A DNA stretch of 64,000 nt, from contig JAMQCR010000001.1 in NCBI GenBank assembly GCA_023702235.1, positions 2,170,001 through 2,234,000 of the forward strand, written 5' to 3'. Each line of letters opens with the position of its first letter. Within the stretch, counting starts at the first letter, position 1. Under the pieces are notes generated by a model. That model had not been told where the DNA came from and did not search any database. It saw only the letters and a list, made by a program, of their open reading frames with translations. A program made the position numbers and the translations under genes. This stretch comes from Neobacillus pocheonensis. GTDB taxonomy: Bacteria > Bacillota > Bacilli > Bacillales > Cytobacillaceae. Below, piece by piece: positions 46,934 through 56,971 of the stretch.

Positions 46934-47395
46934 ATGTTCTCAATGGATGTAGTCATTGAGCGAGCATGTGGTATGGATGTCCATAAGGACAATATTACTG
47001 CATGTATTATGACACCTGAAGGAAAAGAGATTCAAACGTTTTCGACTAAAACTGTATTTCTATTACAGTTGGTTGTCTGGATTAAACAGCATAAATGTAC
47101 CCATGTTGCCATGGAGAGTACAAGTGTATATTGGAAGCCTATTGTTGACTTACTAGAGGCTGAAGATATTGGGTTTTTAGTTGTGAATGCCCAACATATG
47201 AAGGCTGTTCCAGGACGTAAAACAGATGTTAAAGATACAGAATGGATTGCTAAACTCCTTCGTCATGGATTACTTAAATCCAGTTTTATTCCAGACCGAA
47301 ATCAACGGGAATTGCGTGAATTAGTTCGCTATCGTCGGAGTATTATTGAAGAACGTGCGAGACAACATAACCGGATCTTTTTTCGTACTTCATAG
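46934..47395 (+). mobile_element. IS110-family transposase, N-terminal fragment
   Basis: The catalytic RuvC-like DEDD domain is partly present: ACGMDVHKDNITACIMTPEG, VAMESTSVYWKPIVDLLEAE and KTDVKDTEWIAKLLRHGLLK. It continues to ARQHNRI, then stops after FFRTS. The Tnp_IS110 C-terminal domain (Ser-containing) is missing. Truncated and inactive. Confidence 0.85.
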
Positions 47396-47628
47396 AAGTT
47401 TATTTTCATGGTAGCTGAACAAGGAATTGAGATAAAATAATCAATATCAAATTAAATTTGCTTTATAAGTAACTAAAGCCACAGGTTCAAAAAACGTTTC
47501 CAGCTTTACAAGATTACAACCAAATTATTAAGACCTTGGAAACAAATCTTTTGGAGAATCCTTTAAGACTTTCTTAAGATTTTCATGCTATGATTTAACA
47601 AAATTTCAAGAGATTGTAGGGGTTAAAA

Positions 47629-48726
47629 ATGAAGAAATGGTTTCCTCATGGGAAATGGACGAAATATTATGTATGGCTTCACCATTATTCAATTGTATCC
47701 TTTATGGGTCTTATGTTAACAGGACTTGTTCTCTATATCCCATTTTTTCATGTAAGGCTGATACGGTATTTATCCTTCCTTTATGATGCGCATATTTTCC
47801 TTGGTATCGTGTTCTTTCTGTCGTTATTTTCTCCGATTGTTAAGAAGTTGCCAAAAGTGAACCGCATACGAAAAGTCGATTGGTTTATGCCGATCTTTTT
47901 TGGTACGGCAATCTTTTTAACCGGATTTTCTTTATGGAAGATCAATTGGTTCCCCTCAAGCATAAGAGAGACAGCCTTCGGCTGGCATGGGAATTTGTCT
48001 TATCTTTTAGGAATTTGGTTTATCTTGCATGGTTTCTTCAAAGCAACCGGAACTCAATATCCCCAAACACTCGTGACAAAAAAAATGGATTCAGAACGTA
48101 GACAATTTCTGAGCTGGGGAGTTTCAGGGTTAGTGATTGGTGCAATTGCAATGACTCCGTTTTCGAAGCTTTTCACTACGCGTGAAAAAGTATCAACAAC
48201 TTCGAAACCGGGTGTACATGAGTTTCCGGAATATTTTACTGTGACGGATAACTATCCAAAAGTCACGCTCGACAAGTACCGGTTGAAGGTCGAAGGTCTA
48301 GTGACTACTAAAAAATCCATCACCATTGAACAATTGACGTCTTTACCTGTCACAAAATAGACCAAAGATTTCCAATGTGTTACGGGGTGGACAGTAGCGG
48401 ATGTGGAATGGGAAGGGATTCACATCCGCGAGCTTGTTTCATTAGTAAACCCCACCTCAGAAGCTTCATTCATAACCTTTTATTCTGCAGATGGTGTTTA
48501 TACAGAAAGCTTGTCCCTAAAAGAAGCGATGGAATCCGATGTTCTTCTTGCTTATAAGATGGACCGACAGCCGCTTCGTGTCGAACAAGGTTTTCCGCTT
48601 CGATTAGTGGTGCCCAGAATGTATGGATATAAATCAATCAAATGGGTAAATCGTGTTGAATTTGCATCCACTCGTATTCAGGGATACTGGGAACAACAAG
48701 GCTATCCAGCTGAGGCAACGTTTTGA
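47629..48726 (+). pseudogene. Cytochrome b561-like/molybdopterin oxidoreductase fusion with in-frame TAG
   Basis: The N-terminal half has four to five helices with heme-type histidines (WLHHYSIVSFMGLMLTGLVL, WHGNLSYLLGIWFILHGFF). The C-terminal half is a sulfite-oxidase-type Mo domain (HEFPEYFTVTDNYPKVTLDK and, after the stop, DFQCVTGWTVADVEWEGI with the Mo-ligand Cys). TAG at 48358-48360 interrupts the frame at VTK*TKDF, probably a CAG to TAG change. The remaining Mo domain is complete to ATF. Unless read through, only the cytochrome part is made. Confidence 0.83.
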
Positions 48727-48851
48727 TCAAGAAAAATGCATGGTCTATAGGATTATGCTTTCTCTTGTTTAGGAAATTCTCTCCTACTCACTGTTAGTTA
48801 CGAAGATTCCTCATGTTAAGACGAGTGGGAATGAAATCAAGAATGAGAATA

Positions 48852-48880
48852 ATAGAGGATTCATAACAATCCTCTTTGTT
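48852..48880. terminator. Terminator
   Basis: AGAGGATT, loop CATAAC, AATCCTCT, then TTGTTTTGG, after the oxidoreductase fusion gene. Confidence 0.65.
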
Positions 48881-48974
48881 TTGGACTTGTGTCAGGTTCC
48901 ACTAACCTGCTTCGTTTAAAAATTGACCACTTAGTAAATCGTATTCCAATTGGATTTTCACGCCTGCCGTATTA

Positions 48975-49530
48975 CTACTCCCACTCAGAGCCTTGATAAT
49001 CGGTGGCGAAGGAATTAGGTAGCTGAAACACAGTTGCATCTAAAATCCGAATGCGTTCGAAAGATGAAATCATGTGTGAAGATAGCAATTGTGTCGCACA
49101 GAGTTTTTGTGTTAGAAGTGAAGTAAAGACTTCTCGGAGGAATGCGACAGCTGTTGGATTAAAGCGTTGATTGAGCCCCTCTTGGCTCATTAGTACACCC
49201 GTCGAAGCCTCTAACCGACTACAAAGTTGCGTAAGCGATGTACTAGCGACTTCTTGGCTGAGCCAAACGCAAAGGGCGATGAGTTCATTTGCTTGATACT
49301 TACTAGATCGCTGCACAAAACCAACTTGTTTGGCGGTTTCTTGTAGGACTGATGGAGATAGAAATCGTTGTAATTCTTGTGCGAAAAATGTAAGTTCACT
49401 GGAGATGATAGGATTCATAAAAACACCATCCTTTCTCGTAAACTTCTTACGATAAGGATAGCGTTTTTTCATTTTTGGGGGTATTGTTTTAACTTAGCTT
49501 GATGGGCATGTGGTGGGACCCCCTATTAAA
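48975..49530 (-). mobile_element. IS4-family element remnant (transposase N-terminus and left end)
   Basis: The transposase frame starts at 49418 (MNPIISSELTFFAQELQRFL), continues TSLTQLCSRLEASTGVLMSQ and FERIRILDATVFQLPNSFAT and stops after DYQGSEWE. It keeps only the first 150 residues with the first DDE aspartate. The untranslated end includes AACACCATCCTTTCTCG (49420s) and CTTGATGGGCATGTGGTGGG (about 49500). A related end copy lies at 50744-50860. Confidence 0.8.
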
Positions 49531-50676
49531 AGAAATTTTGATTTTTCATCGTAAAATAATAAACAAGAGTTAAAAGAGCTAAAATCGAAAAGTTATAAAA
49601 ACTAAACCTTATAAGGTACATTTTACTTTTTTGTGGATCTCTCTTAATAAAAAGTTTAAATGAAATTACACTTGCGAGGGAAGCAACAATCGTACCAAGT
49701 CCACCTAAATTCACACCTACTAATAAAGGCTGCCAATTCACGGAGAATTTTGATAAAAAGATCGCAGCTGGTACATTGCTTATCAGTTGGCTTAAAATTA
49801 TGGAACTGAAAAAGATAGATGTGGGGCTTTTGAGATTTTCGCTTGCAAATGTGTGTACTACCTTTAATTCCGATATGTTTCCTATAAATATAAAAAAACA
49901 TATAAAAGTAATAAGCAATAAATAATCAATTTTCTTCAATAATTTTATATCAAGTATAAATACGGTTCCCAATGCGATGATGAATGCAAGTTTATAGCTT
50001 AAAACCCCTAGTATGGATGCAGATATGATGCCAAATAGAATTCCCCATACTGTTGCCTTTTTTTTATTTTTTATAGGAATATACGGAAGTTCCATTTCCA
50101 GTGTTTTACTATTCAATCTTTGATTAAAAAAGTATAACAGAATAATTCCAAGAACCACTAATAGAAGGGTTGTTGTAAAAAATTGTATGGGCTTATTCCG
50201 TAGTTAGTAAATATGAAAAGATTTTGAGGATTTCCCATAGGAGTTAGGCTGCTTCCGATGTTAGCCGCAATTGTCTCTAGTATAATAGTATCTAACATAG
50301 AAGTTTGTATAATCTTACTAATTATAAGTGTTAATGGTACAAATGTTATTAATGCCACATCATTCGTTACAAGCATGGAACTAAAAAAGCATAATAAAAT
50401 TAGGATTGCTGAAACACTTTTACTATTATGACATTTACTCAGTATAGCAATGGCGAACTTATCCAATAGTTTAAGATCTTCCAGAGCCTTAACTACGAGC
50501 ATAAGATTAAATAAACTGACTATTACTTTAAAATTAATATATTCTAGTTTTGGTGCATGGAATAAACAGCTTACGATTGCTAACAAGAGTGATATGGTAA
50601 ATACAATGTCTTTTTTTAAAATTCCAAATTTCAAGTTCACTTTTTTTTCATTTTTCACATAAATATATTCTTTCAT
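49526..50676 (-). pseudogene. ArsB/NhaD-type (SLC13-like) anion permease, frameshifted
   Basis: Start MKEYIYVKNEKKVNLKFGIL behind GGAGGGGG. Conserved parts are SSMLVTNDVALITFVPLTLI, ANIGSSLTPMGNPQNLFIFT and PLLVGVNLGGLGTIVASLAS, typical of the ion-transporter superfamily hairpin regions. The frame breaks near 50175 (six T, expected seven): SPYNF then FTTTLLLVVLGIILLYF. One T restores a protein of about 384 residues with ten or so helices. It lies between two IS4-like ends. Confidence 0.8.
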
Positions 50677-50743
50677 CAATCCCCCTCCAGTACTATCTAT
50701 TCTACTACATACCCCTGTTTCTTGCATTTGAAACCTCAACGCA

Positions 50744-50860
50744 CCCAAAAAACACCATCCTTTCCATGAAATTACAGAAAAAACAACATTTTATCGTTAT
50801 GGGGGTAATGATTTGTTTTGGCTTGATGGGCATGCGGCACTACCCCAAAAAAGAAAAATT
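50744..50860. mobile_element. IS4-like end remnant, second copy
   Basis: AAAACACCATCCTTTCC (50751) and, about 65 bp on, GGCTTGATGGGCATGCGGCA repeat the layout of the IS4 element end at 49420-49515, in the same orientation but divergent in the middle. No transposase remains here. Confidence 0.55.
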
Positions 50861-51009
50861 GACATCGGGTATCTTCTTGAAAACACAGAAGGGAACGACA
50901 ATTAAAAAAGCATTTTAATATTTTTGGTTCTGGTGCGAAGATAAAATAAAAGAGGATAAAGCGCATATATTCTTAGCGGAATCGTATCTTATGCTGCAAG
51001 CCCAAACAA

Positions 51010-51365
51010 TTAATTGATGAATTCTTTCTGATTTTGGATAGACTGATCCCATAAATCAATCTGTTCTTTTTTGATCATATGCATGGCTTCTACTCCCGAA
51101 AGAATGGATGTAGCTGTGTCAAAAGACTTGAACCCTAACATAGGAAGGACTCGTCTCTTAATGAACCGATGATTCTGTTCCACGATGTTGTTAAGATATT
51201 TAACTTGCCATATTTGGATGGCTTCTGGCAGCTTTTTATCTTCTTTTAACTCCTCAACTGCTACTGGATAAGCTGGATTCTTATCTACAGTAATGACACG
51301 AGGAGTGGATACATGCGAAAAAGCCAAGGTTTTTTGAAAAAGCGCTTGGCTGATTTGGTTTTTCT
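51010..51365 (-). mobile_element. IS6-family transposase, C-terminal fragment
   Basis: STPRVITVDKNPAYPVAVEE, NNIVEQNHRFIKRRVLPMLG and FKSFDTATSILSGVEAMHMI are IS6/IS257-type DDE motifs including the final Asp and Glu. Upstream, AKRFFKKTLAFSH is readable after adding one A (six A, expected seven, near 51335). The first half of the transposase is missing. It abuts a truncated kinase gene. Confidence 0.85.
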
Positions 51366-51388
51366 ATTTTTTAATTAAGTAAAAATCA

Positions 51389-51790
51389 ATGGTATGCCAC
51401 GAACATCCTGCCCGTATCCAAGTTGATTGCGAGTTATTAGAGAGAGTAATAAATAACCTAATGGAAAATGTGATGAAATACTCCTCGAAAGGATCATTAG
51501 TTTCTATTATTGTTACCTGGAAGGATACCCATGTTATTTTTAGCATAAAAGATCAAGTAAAAGGAATACCCGATCATTCTCTCCCCTATATATTTGATCG
51601 CTTTTATCGAGTTGACAAGGCAAGAAACACTAAAGTAAATGGCAGTGGTTTAGGGCTTTCGATTGCACAAGAAATTATACGAATCCACGAGGGGCAAATT
51701 TGGGTAGAGCAAAATGTTGATCTAGGCTGTACGTTTTCATTTTCTCTTCCTTATGCAATAAACTTTAGCGGAATTTATAATTCATCATGA
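51389..51790 (+). pseudogene. Sensor histidine kinase, HATPase fragment
   Basis: The frame contains the N box LLERVINNLMENVMKYSS, G boxes IFDRFYRVDKARNTK and GSGLGLSIAQEIIRIHEGQI, and ends normally after CTFSFSLPYAINF. Everything before the ATP-binding domain is gone, replaced by the IS6 remnant. The IS6 event probably truncated this gene. Confidence 0.75.
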
Positions 51791-52221
51791 ATGATTTTAT
51801 AAACTGTTACAATTTTATGTTAAGCCTTGTTAATATCAAAGTTTTGATTTGAAAGACGCTCTCGATTAAAAAGAATTGTTTAAGAATGCTGACCTCGGAA
51901 TGCTTTATAAACAAGAAAAGAGAATAAAAATTCTCCATTTACATCCCTTTTGCGTCAATTTATTTTAAAATCAGTCAAAATTTCTGATTGACCAGATAAA
52001 TCGGAAATAATCAAGTTATCACCACAAGAACAAAATCTCTAACTCGAAGGCTTCATTAAAGAAAAAGCTGCTAAACACAATGGTTCCCGAGTGTTTAGCG
52101 GCTTTTTACATGGGCAAAAATATCACTAATTTCCCTCTGTGTCACATGATTGGTCACATTAAGGATTTTTTTGAGGAAATTTGATTAATTTTTAAGGGTT
52201 TCAGGTTATTTAAGTTAGTGC
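51791..52221. other. Intergenic region with a terminator
   Basis: AAAAAGCTGCTAAACAC pairs with GTGTTTAGCGGCTTTTT at about 52068-52108, a strong bidirectional terminator. No gene otherwise. Confidence 0.65.
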
Positions 52222-52370
52222 TTATTTTTTTGGGGTTCTTTGATATTGTTTTCGTGTAACACCTACAATAGATTTAACGACTTTTATAAAATAGCTTTGA
52301 TCGCTAAAGTTGATTTGATTAGAAATATTAGATATTGTCATGTCCAATTGCTCCAACCAACCATATGCAG
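52222..52370 (-). pseudogene. AraC-family regulator, HTH C-terminal remnant
   Basis: A short frame reads NISNQINFSDQSYFIKVVKS and ends KQYQRTPKK, the second HTH of an AraC regulator. No N-terminal part is recognisable upstream. Confidence 0.6.
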
Positions 52371-52483
52371 ACCTACTCTATTTTTTCTTTCAAAATGTAC
52401 TCCCTCACTGTGATTCTAACTTCCCTCTTAAACAGCCTTGATAATTGGTTCGGATCAATTTTCAGTATCTAATTATACAAAAA

Positions 52484-52530
52484 AGACTGTCGATAAACTC
52501 GATTTTCTTCGAATTTGTCGACAGTCTGTA
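52484..52530. terminator. Strong hairpin (terminator) ahead of the subtilase
   Basis: AGACTGTCGA (52484-52493) and TCGACAGTCT (52518-52527), with the inner AAACTCGA/TCGAATTT extending it. A second ATCCTCG/CGAGGAT hairpin follows directly. Confidence 0.6.
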
Positions 52531-52658
52531 TCCTCGGTATTTACGAGGAATCTTGGTTTTAAGATTTTTTTCCTATATGATACCATTCACCGACCCTCTA
52601 TCATCTGAATAGAATATTCTATAGAACCACTAAATGAAAGTAAGGTGAATTGAATATA

Positions 52659-53843
52659 ATGGATTCTTCCCCTGATAAACTCCTCGTTTGCTTCCATTCC
52701 CATGTATCTAATCTGCAACGTTTACAAATCCATCAGCATATAGGAGCAACTTTAATTGACAAAATTCCAGAATTGAATGTCCATATTGTCTCTATTAAAC
52801 CCGATCAAATGGAAGTGAGTCTAGATCGTTATTCAGCTTGGAATGAAGTTGAATATGCAGAACCCAACAGGATAGCGAAAGCAACCATTAACCCTGATCC
52901 AAATTTCTCGATTGACCCTCTTTTTCCTCTAGAATGGGGACAATTTAAAATTCAGACTCCCCAAGCATGGAGTGAAATATCTCTTAAAGTCCTCAATTCC
53001 AATCTTTCACATAATCGGGAGGTACCATCCAAAACCAAATCTTCCGTTGTTATAGCAGTATTGGATTCGGGCATAGATATAAAACATCCTGCTTTGTCCA
53101 AGAAAATTGTACTTAATAAAAACTTTTCGAATTCTCCTACAGTGGATGACCTGATTGGACATGGCACTCATGTTGCTGGAATCATTAATGCCATTGCGAC
53201 CAATGGAAATTTGGGTGCCGTGGGTACCTTTAATGCTGTCGAATTAATGAACGTGAAAGTGTTGGGTGATAATGGACAAGGTTCCTTTTATGACACTTCG
53301 AAAGGAATCATCTATGCTACTAATAACGGAGCAAAAGTAATTAATATGAGTCTTTCTACCACGCAAGCAAATGAGACTATACACCGAGCTGTGCAATATG
53401 CTTCGAAAAAAAGAGTGGTGTTGGTTGCATCAGCAGGAAACTACAAAACCACTAGGAAGCACTATCCATCTGCTTTTCGTGAAGTAATTAGTGTGGCTGC
53501 AATCGACCAAAACGATAAACGAGCAGGTTTCTCCAACTATGGGAAGTCATGGGTGGACGTTGCTGCCCCAGGGGTTTCGATTTGGTCCACACTTCCTACG
53601 CATACCAATTCAACGAGAAGAAGGAATTACGGTGCTCTTAGCGGAACATCCCAGGCATCTGCATTTGTCAGCGGACTGGCTGGATTAATCTTGGCAATTA
53701 CTCCAAATACAAAGGTAAATATAAGGCATATCATAGAATCTAATACAGACCCGATCAGTGGACATGGCACATTATTTAGGTATGGACGAATAAATGCATT
53801 TAAAGCGGCTAAATGGGTAATTATTCAGCAAAAAAGAAAATAA
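52659..53843 (+). CDS. S8-family subtilisin-like serine protease, no signal peptide
   Basis: The start MDSSPDKLLVCFHSHVSNLQ at 52659 is 11 bp behind AAGGTG; a TTG at 52650 is also in frame. Catalytic triad, numbered from the TTG: Asp139 in VIAVLDSGID, His171 in LIGHGTHVAGI and Ser334 in GTSQASAF. The oxyanion Asn264 lies in VASAGN. A region of about 75 residues before the catalytic core resembles an inhibitor-type prodomain. There is no signal peptide, so the protease is intracellular, spore-located or exported otherwise. Ser is followed by Gln, not the usual Met. Intact. Confidence 0.9.
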   Translation: MDSSPDKLLVCFHSHVSNLQRLQIHQHIGATLIDKIPELNVHIVSIKPDQMEVSLDRYSAWNEVEYAEPNRIAKATINPDPNFSIDPLFPLEWGQFKIQTPQAWSEISLKVLNSNLSHNREVPSKTKSSVVIAVLDSGIDIKHPALSKKIVLNKNFSNSPTVDDLIGHGTHVAGIINAIATNGNLGAVGTFNAVELMNVKVLGDNGQGSFYDTSKGIIYATNNGAKVINMSLSTTQANETIHRAVQYASKKRVVLVASAGNYKTTRKHYPSAFREVISVAAIDQNDKRAGFSNYGKSWVDVAAPGVSIWSTLPTHTNSTRRRNYGALSGTSQASAFVSGLAGLILAITPNTKVNIRHIIESNTDPISGHGTLFRYGRINAFKAAKWVIIQQKRK

Positions 53844-53896
53844 AAAACCCTCAATTTAAGGAAAGCCTCATTAAACCCTATAATGTTATTGACGCT

Positions 53897-54238
53897 TCAT
53901 AATGACATAAAATTGACAGTGTTGATTGTCCATAATTTGACGGAAATAATGACCATTAGAAATGGGAAGCCCGCAAACTGCACAAGCTTCCCTAAGAAGT
54001 ACTCTATATCAACTCTACAAGTTTCCTTTGGATTTAAATCAACTTTAGTATCATTTGGCAACGATAATATACCAGTCCATTCCGAGTTCTATTCTGCACG
54101 AAAGTTCCATTTCATTCCCAAGATAAAGTTTGAAAGATTCCCCACAGCGCACCATGTAACGCCTTGTACTTTCGGCCAATAGACCTCCCAACAATTAAGA
54201 AAATCATTGTATTCCATGTCTTGCCATCTATTTTTCAT
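53897..54238 (-). pseudogene. Transposon-associated hypothetical protein with in-frame TAG
   Basis: The frame of 113 codons starts MKNRWQDMEYNDFLNCWEVY behind AAGGAGAG, with TAG at codon 50 (54089-54091). It continues NSEWTGILSLPNDTKVDLNP and ends VKLWTINTVNFMSL. The start overlaps the stop of the ATPase fragment (ATGA), so it was the next gene of that transposon. No family recognised. The uniform frame across the stop suggests a recent nonsense change. Confidence 0.55.
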
Positions 54239-54393
54239 GACAGCTCTCCTTGTATGACATGCTTAATCATATGATCATCGATTATTCGGCGCCCATTCTG
54301 CTCTCCATAAAGAAGACTGTGTGTACAAACCTTATTTATGAGCCTGGCAGATCCTCCAGAAAAGCAGTGAATTTCATCCAATGCACTATCGGA
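54235..54393 (-). mobile_element. AAA/ExeA-type transposon ATPase, C-terminal fragment
   Basis: The frame ALDEIHCFSGGSARLINKVC then THSLLYGEQNGRRIIDDHMI and QGELS matches the C-terminus of ExeA/TniB-like AAA ATPases that help DDE transposases. The Walker motifs are missing. The left side joins an IS1182 fragment at about 54395. Confidence 0.7.
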
Positions 54394-55199
54394 AAATGAA
54401 TGCCTTTTAATAAAGGGATTGCTGCTTTACTGTCATTCAAGTTCCCAGAAGAAAAAAGGGATTGCAAAATGTATTGGCTTCTTGCCCCAACTGCCAAATG
54501 AGCCTTATAGCCGTACCAAAAAACGTTTTTCCCTTCGCTGTTCTTCTTTACTCCCCATTGGGGAACTTGGGGAATCTCAGCACGAAGTTTATCTAAAGGA
54601 GCGTCTAGCTGCTCTTCTATTTTCTTTTCAAAAAGAGGAAGACTCGCTTCAAGTTCTACTTTTTCAATTAACCATTTTTCTCGTTCTTCCTTTGACTTGC
54701 GGCCACGCTTCTTAGGTTCCGTTTTAGGTTTTTCCTCCTTCGGAGGTGCTTGGTTTTTTGCTTCAAAGTGTGTTGCATCTATGGCAGCAGTATCGTCCAT
54801 AATAAATCCTTCAGTGATAGCTTGATGAAGAAGGGTTTCTTGCGCTCCTTCAAGAACATTCGATTCACTGATGATCGTTATGATTCTTGAATAAGCAGCT
54901 TCTGATGGAACCGAATCAGAGACCAAAAATCCGCAGTCAAGACGAAAAATCATATCATTCCTTAACCGCTTAACTAGATCTTTAATGAATGGAATCCGCT
55001 CTGTGATTCTAGCGATTAGGGAATATATCATTGCCGCATAGTTAAGCTCAACAGGTCTACCAAAACGTGATTTCTTCGTTACCGCAGCTAAGATTGGATC
55101 AATGTCAATAGTAGAAAAAATAGCTTCAAATCGTTGGGTAGGTTCTAAATCATATAATTCTTGTATGTCAAACAGGCTTCCTTGTCGTATAATAGTCAT
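54336..55199 (-). mobile_element. IS1182-family transposase, N-terminal fragment
   Basis: MTIIRQGSLFDIQELYDLEP, ELNYAAMIYSLIARITERIP, MDDTAAIDATHFEAKNQAPP and the linker KKRGRKSKEEREKWLIEKVE place it in IS1182. It continues to FSSGNLNDSKAAIPLLKGIH and then enters the ATPase fragment, so the last part is chimeric. The C-terminal DDE residues are missing. Confidence 0.85.
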
Positions 55200-55430
55200 A
55201 GGGAGTCTTCCTCCAGTCTCATAAGTTTGTGTGGTGCTTACTTATTTCGACATTTTAGGGAGGTGCTCCTTTTTTTAGTGCTTAAAAGCCTTGAGCCCGT
55301 AAGGCTCATAATTATGAAATTGATTCTTATATGTAAAATTTATTTAAATGGACAAACTTCCCATTCAAATGGTTTCATTTTGAATATCCTATTTTTGTAA
55401 CATAAAATAAATACGAACGGAGGCGAACAA
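55200..55430. other. Upstream region of the coat-like pair
   Basis: No gene. It contains the former end of the IS1182 element and AACGGAGGCGAAC, the SD of the next gene. Confidence 0.4.
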
Positions 55431-55706
55431 ATGGGATACTATGATAAAAAATACAATGAAGAGAAAGAAGCAGATTTTAAAAACAGCAACAAAAATAAAA
55501 ACAATAACGATAATGATAACCAAAATGAAAACGAGAATGATCTGAAGAATAGTAATACTGCTAAAATTTTCAACAGTGGAAACTCTTATGTCGATGTTAA
55601 CGTTAAAGTTAATTCCAAAAATGAATCTAATTCTGAATCTGAACAGGAACAAGAACAACAACAAAAACAAAGCCAAAGAGAAAAAGAAAAAAGTAAAGGT
55701 TATTAA
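55431..55706 (+). CDS. Asn/Glu-rich small protein, coat-like motif
   Basis: The 91-residue protein starts MGYYDKKYNEEKEADFKNSN behind CGGAGGCGAAC. It has an Asn/Asp/Lys-rich segment and a Gln/Glu/Lys-rich tail. Its core TAKIFNSGNSYVDVNVKVNS shares NSGNSxVDVNxK with the next gene, a pattern also seen in CotX/CotV-like spore coat proteins. Low complexity otherwise. Probable spore surface component (inference). Confidence 0.7.
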   Translation: MGYYDKKYNEEKEADFKNSNKNKNNNDNDNQNENENDLKNSNTAKIFNSGNSYVDVNVKVNSKNESNSESEQEQEQQQKQSQREKEKSKGY

Positions 55707-55710
55707 ATAA

Positions 55711-55759
55711 AGATTACTGCTAAATTGAGATAATATTTATCTCGATTTAGTAGTAATCT
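55711..55759 (+). terminator. Long hairpin between the coat-like genes
   Basis: AGATTACTGCTAAATTGAGA and its near-complement TCTCGATTTAGTAGTAATCT form a stem of about 20 bp, then AATTTTT. The two genes are thus probably separately terminated. Confidence 0.8.
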
Positions 55760-55795
55760 AATTTTTAAGTTCGGGTATTTAAAGGAGGAAATAAA

Positions 55796-56086
55796 ATGGG
55801 ATTAGAACCTCAAGTCTTTTTTGGTCGATCAAAAATAGCTAATGAACAGACAGATGAAATAAGCAAAAACGATTTTTATGATCAAAATGATCTGGTGAAT
55901 GGTACACTAGCTAAAGTAAGTAATAGTGGTAATTCGGATGTTGACGTTAATACAAAAATTGATGTGTATATTGATGTAATGCCGATTGCATTTGCAATTC
56001 TATATTCTTCTTTAGCCAAAAAACAAATTTCAAAAAATGAATTTGAAAATGCCATTAAGAAATTAAATGAGTATAAATCGAAATAA
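55796..56086 (+). CDS. CotX/CotV-like small spore-coat-type protein
   Basis: The 96-residue protein behind AAGGAGG contains LAKVSNSGNSDVDVNTKIDV followed by IDVMPIAFAILYSSLAKKQI and FENAIKKLNEYKSK. The arrangement of a (G)NSxVDVN repeat before a MPIAxAxL helix and a short basic tail resembles coat proteins I associate with CotX/CotV. It shares its motif with the preceding gene. No signal peptide. Confidence 0.7.
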   Translation: MGLEPQVFFGRSKIANEQTDEISKNDFYDQNDLVNGTLAKVSNSGNSDVDVNTKIDVYIDVMPIAFAILYSSLAKKQISKNEFENAIKKLNEYKSK

Positions 56087-56653
56087 GAAATCCATTTCTT
56101 TTAAAGAACAATGCTCCTAATGAGGATGACAAATTTTGGAGCTAGTCCATAATTAATTCTTAGCCTTTAAATCACCTTTTAATCATTTTTCCACTCTTCT
56201 AACTGTTTCCAAATTTCTCATATGCTTTTCTCAATATATTTTCATGGTAACTACTTTATCTTTTTATGTTTCAAACAAATAAGCCCTTCTCATTCGAGAA
56301 GAGCTTTATCTAATTCCTTCACCAACTGCGTAATATCCTCACCATCAGCAATAACCTTCACTAATTCTAAATCTACAAAAGATTCTTTCTTTATTTGCTT
56401 CCACCATTGATAAGTACTTCTTCAGTTTTATTCCCTCTAATTGGGAATGATCCTTGCCGCAAAATTTTATTTTGATATTCTACTGCTATGTGAGTCAATT
56501 TCATAATTGTTACTAAACTAATGCATCCGTTAGCTTAAGTTATCATGAACGAAACTAGCTCCTTACTCGTAACACCGTAGGTTAATTTGGTTACACTGTT
56601 TACTGGAAAAAACAAACCAAATCAGAGCTACATTACGAAAGGAGCTAGCTATT
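56087..56653. other. Intergenic region with one decayed fragment
   Basis: On the minus strand, 56290-56412 reads ESFVDLELVKVIADGEDITQ, then LVKELDKALLE, the C-terminus of an unrecognised small protein without a start. The rest is non-coding and leads into an IS110 remnant. Confidence 0.4.
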
Positions 56654-56795
56654 ATGAAGGATACCATAAAATATGTAGGTTTAGACGTTTCAAAAGAAAA
56701 AATTGCCGTTGTCATTGCAGATGAAGGTCGAGATGAGCCAAGGTATTGGGGAATGATCCCTAACACGGTGGAATCAATTAGAAAGTTAGTAAAGG
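56654..56795 (+). mobile_element. IS110-family transposase, 5' stub
   Basis: It starts MKDTIKYVGLDVSKEKIAVV and has RYWGMIPNTVESIRKLVKG, the first beta strands with the catalytic Asp of an IS110/IS1111-group transposase. Homology stops at about 56795. It is a different subgroup from the fragment at 46934. Confidence 0.75.
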
Positions 56796-56900
56796 GGTCC
56801 TGCCGACAAAAATACGGATATTATACGCTAAGACATTTTTTGGAAGAAAAAACCCGTTTTTCCTTACGCTAATCAAATTCAGACCTAAAAAAAGCCGATT

Positions 56901-56971
56901 CCTGTACGGTGAACTATAACCCGAATAAGGGGCACTTTTTTAACTAGTGTCCATTATTCGGGTTATAGTTC
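56901..56971. repeat. Inverted repeat at an IS1182 remnant end
   Basis: TGAACTATAACCCGAATAAG (56901) is repeated inversely as TTATTCGGGTTATAGTTCA (about 56953-56971), with GGGGCAC/GTGTCC extending the stem. The right arm overlaps the end of the IS1182 transposase frame, so these are probably element ends facing each other. Confidence 0.6.

Noticed and set aside
53883..54182. Plus-strand frame of 99 codons after the subtilase
   Set aside because: The minus strand reads one consistent frame coupled to the ATPase fragment with an SD; the plus frame has none.
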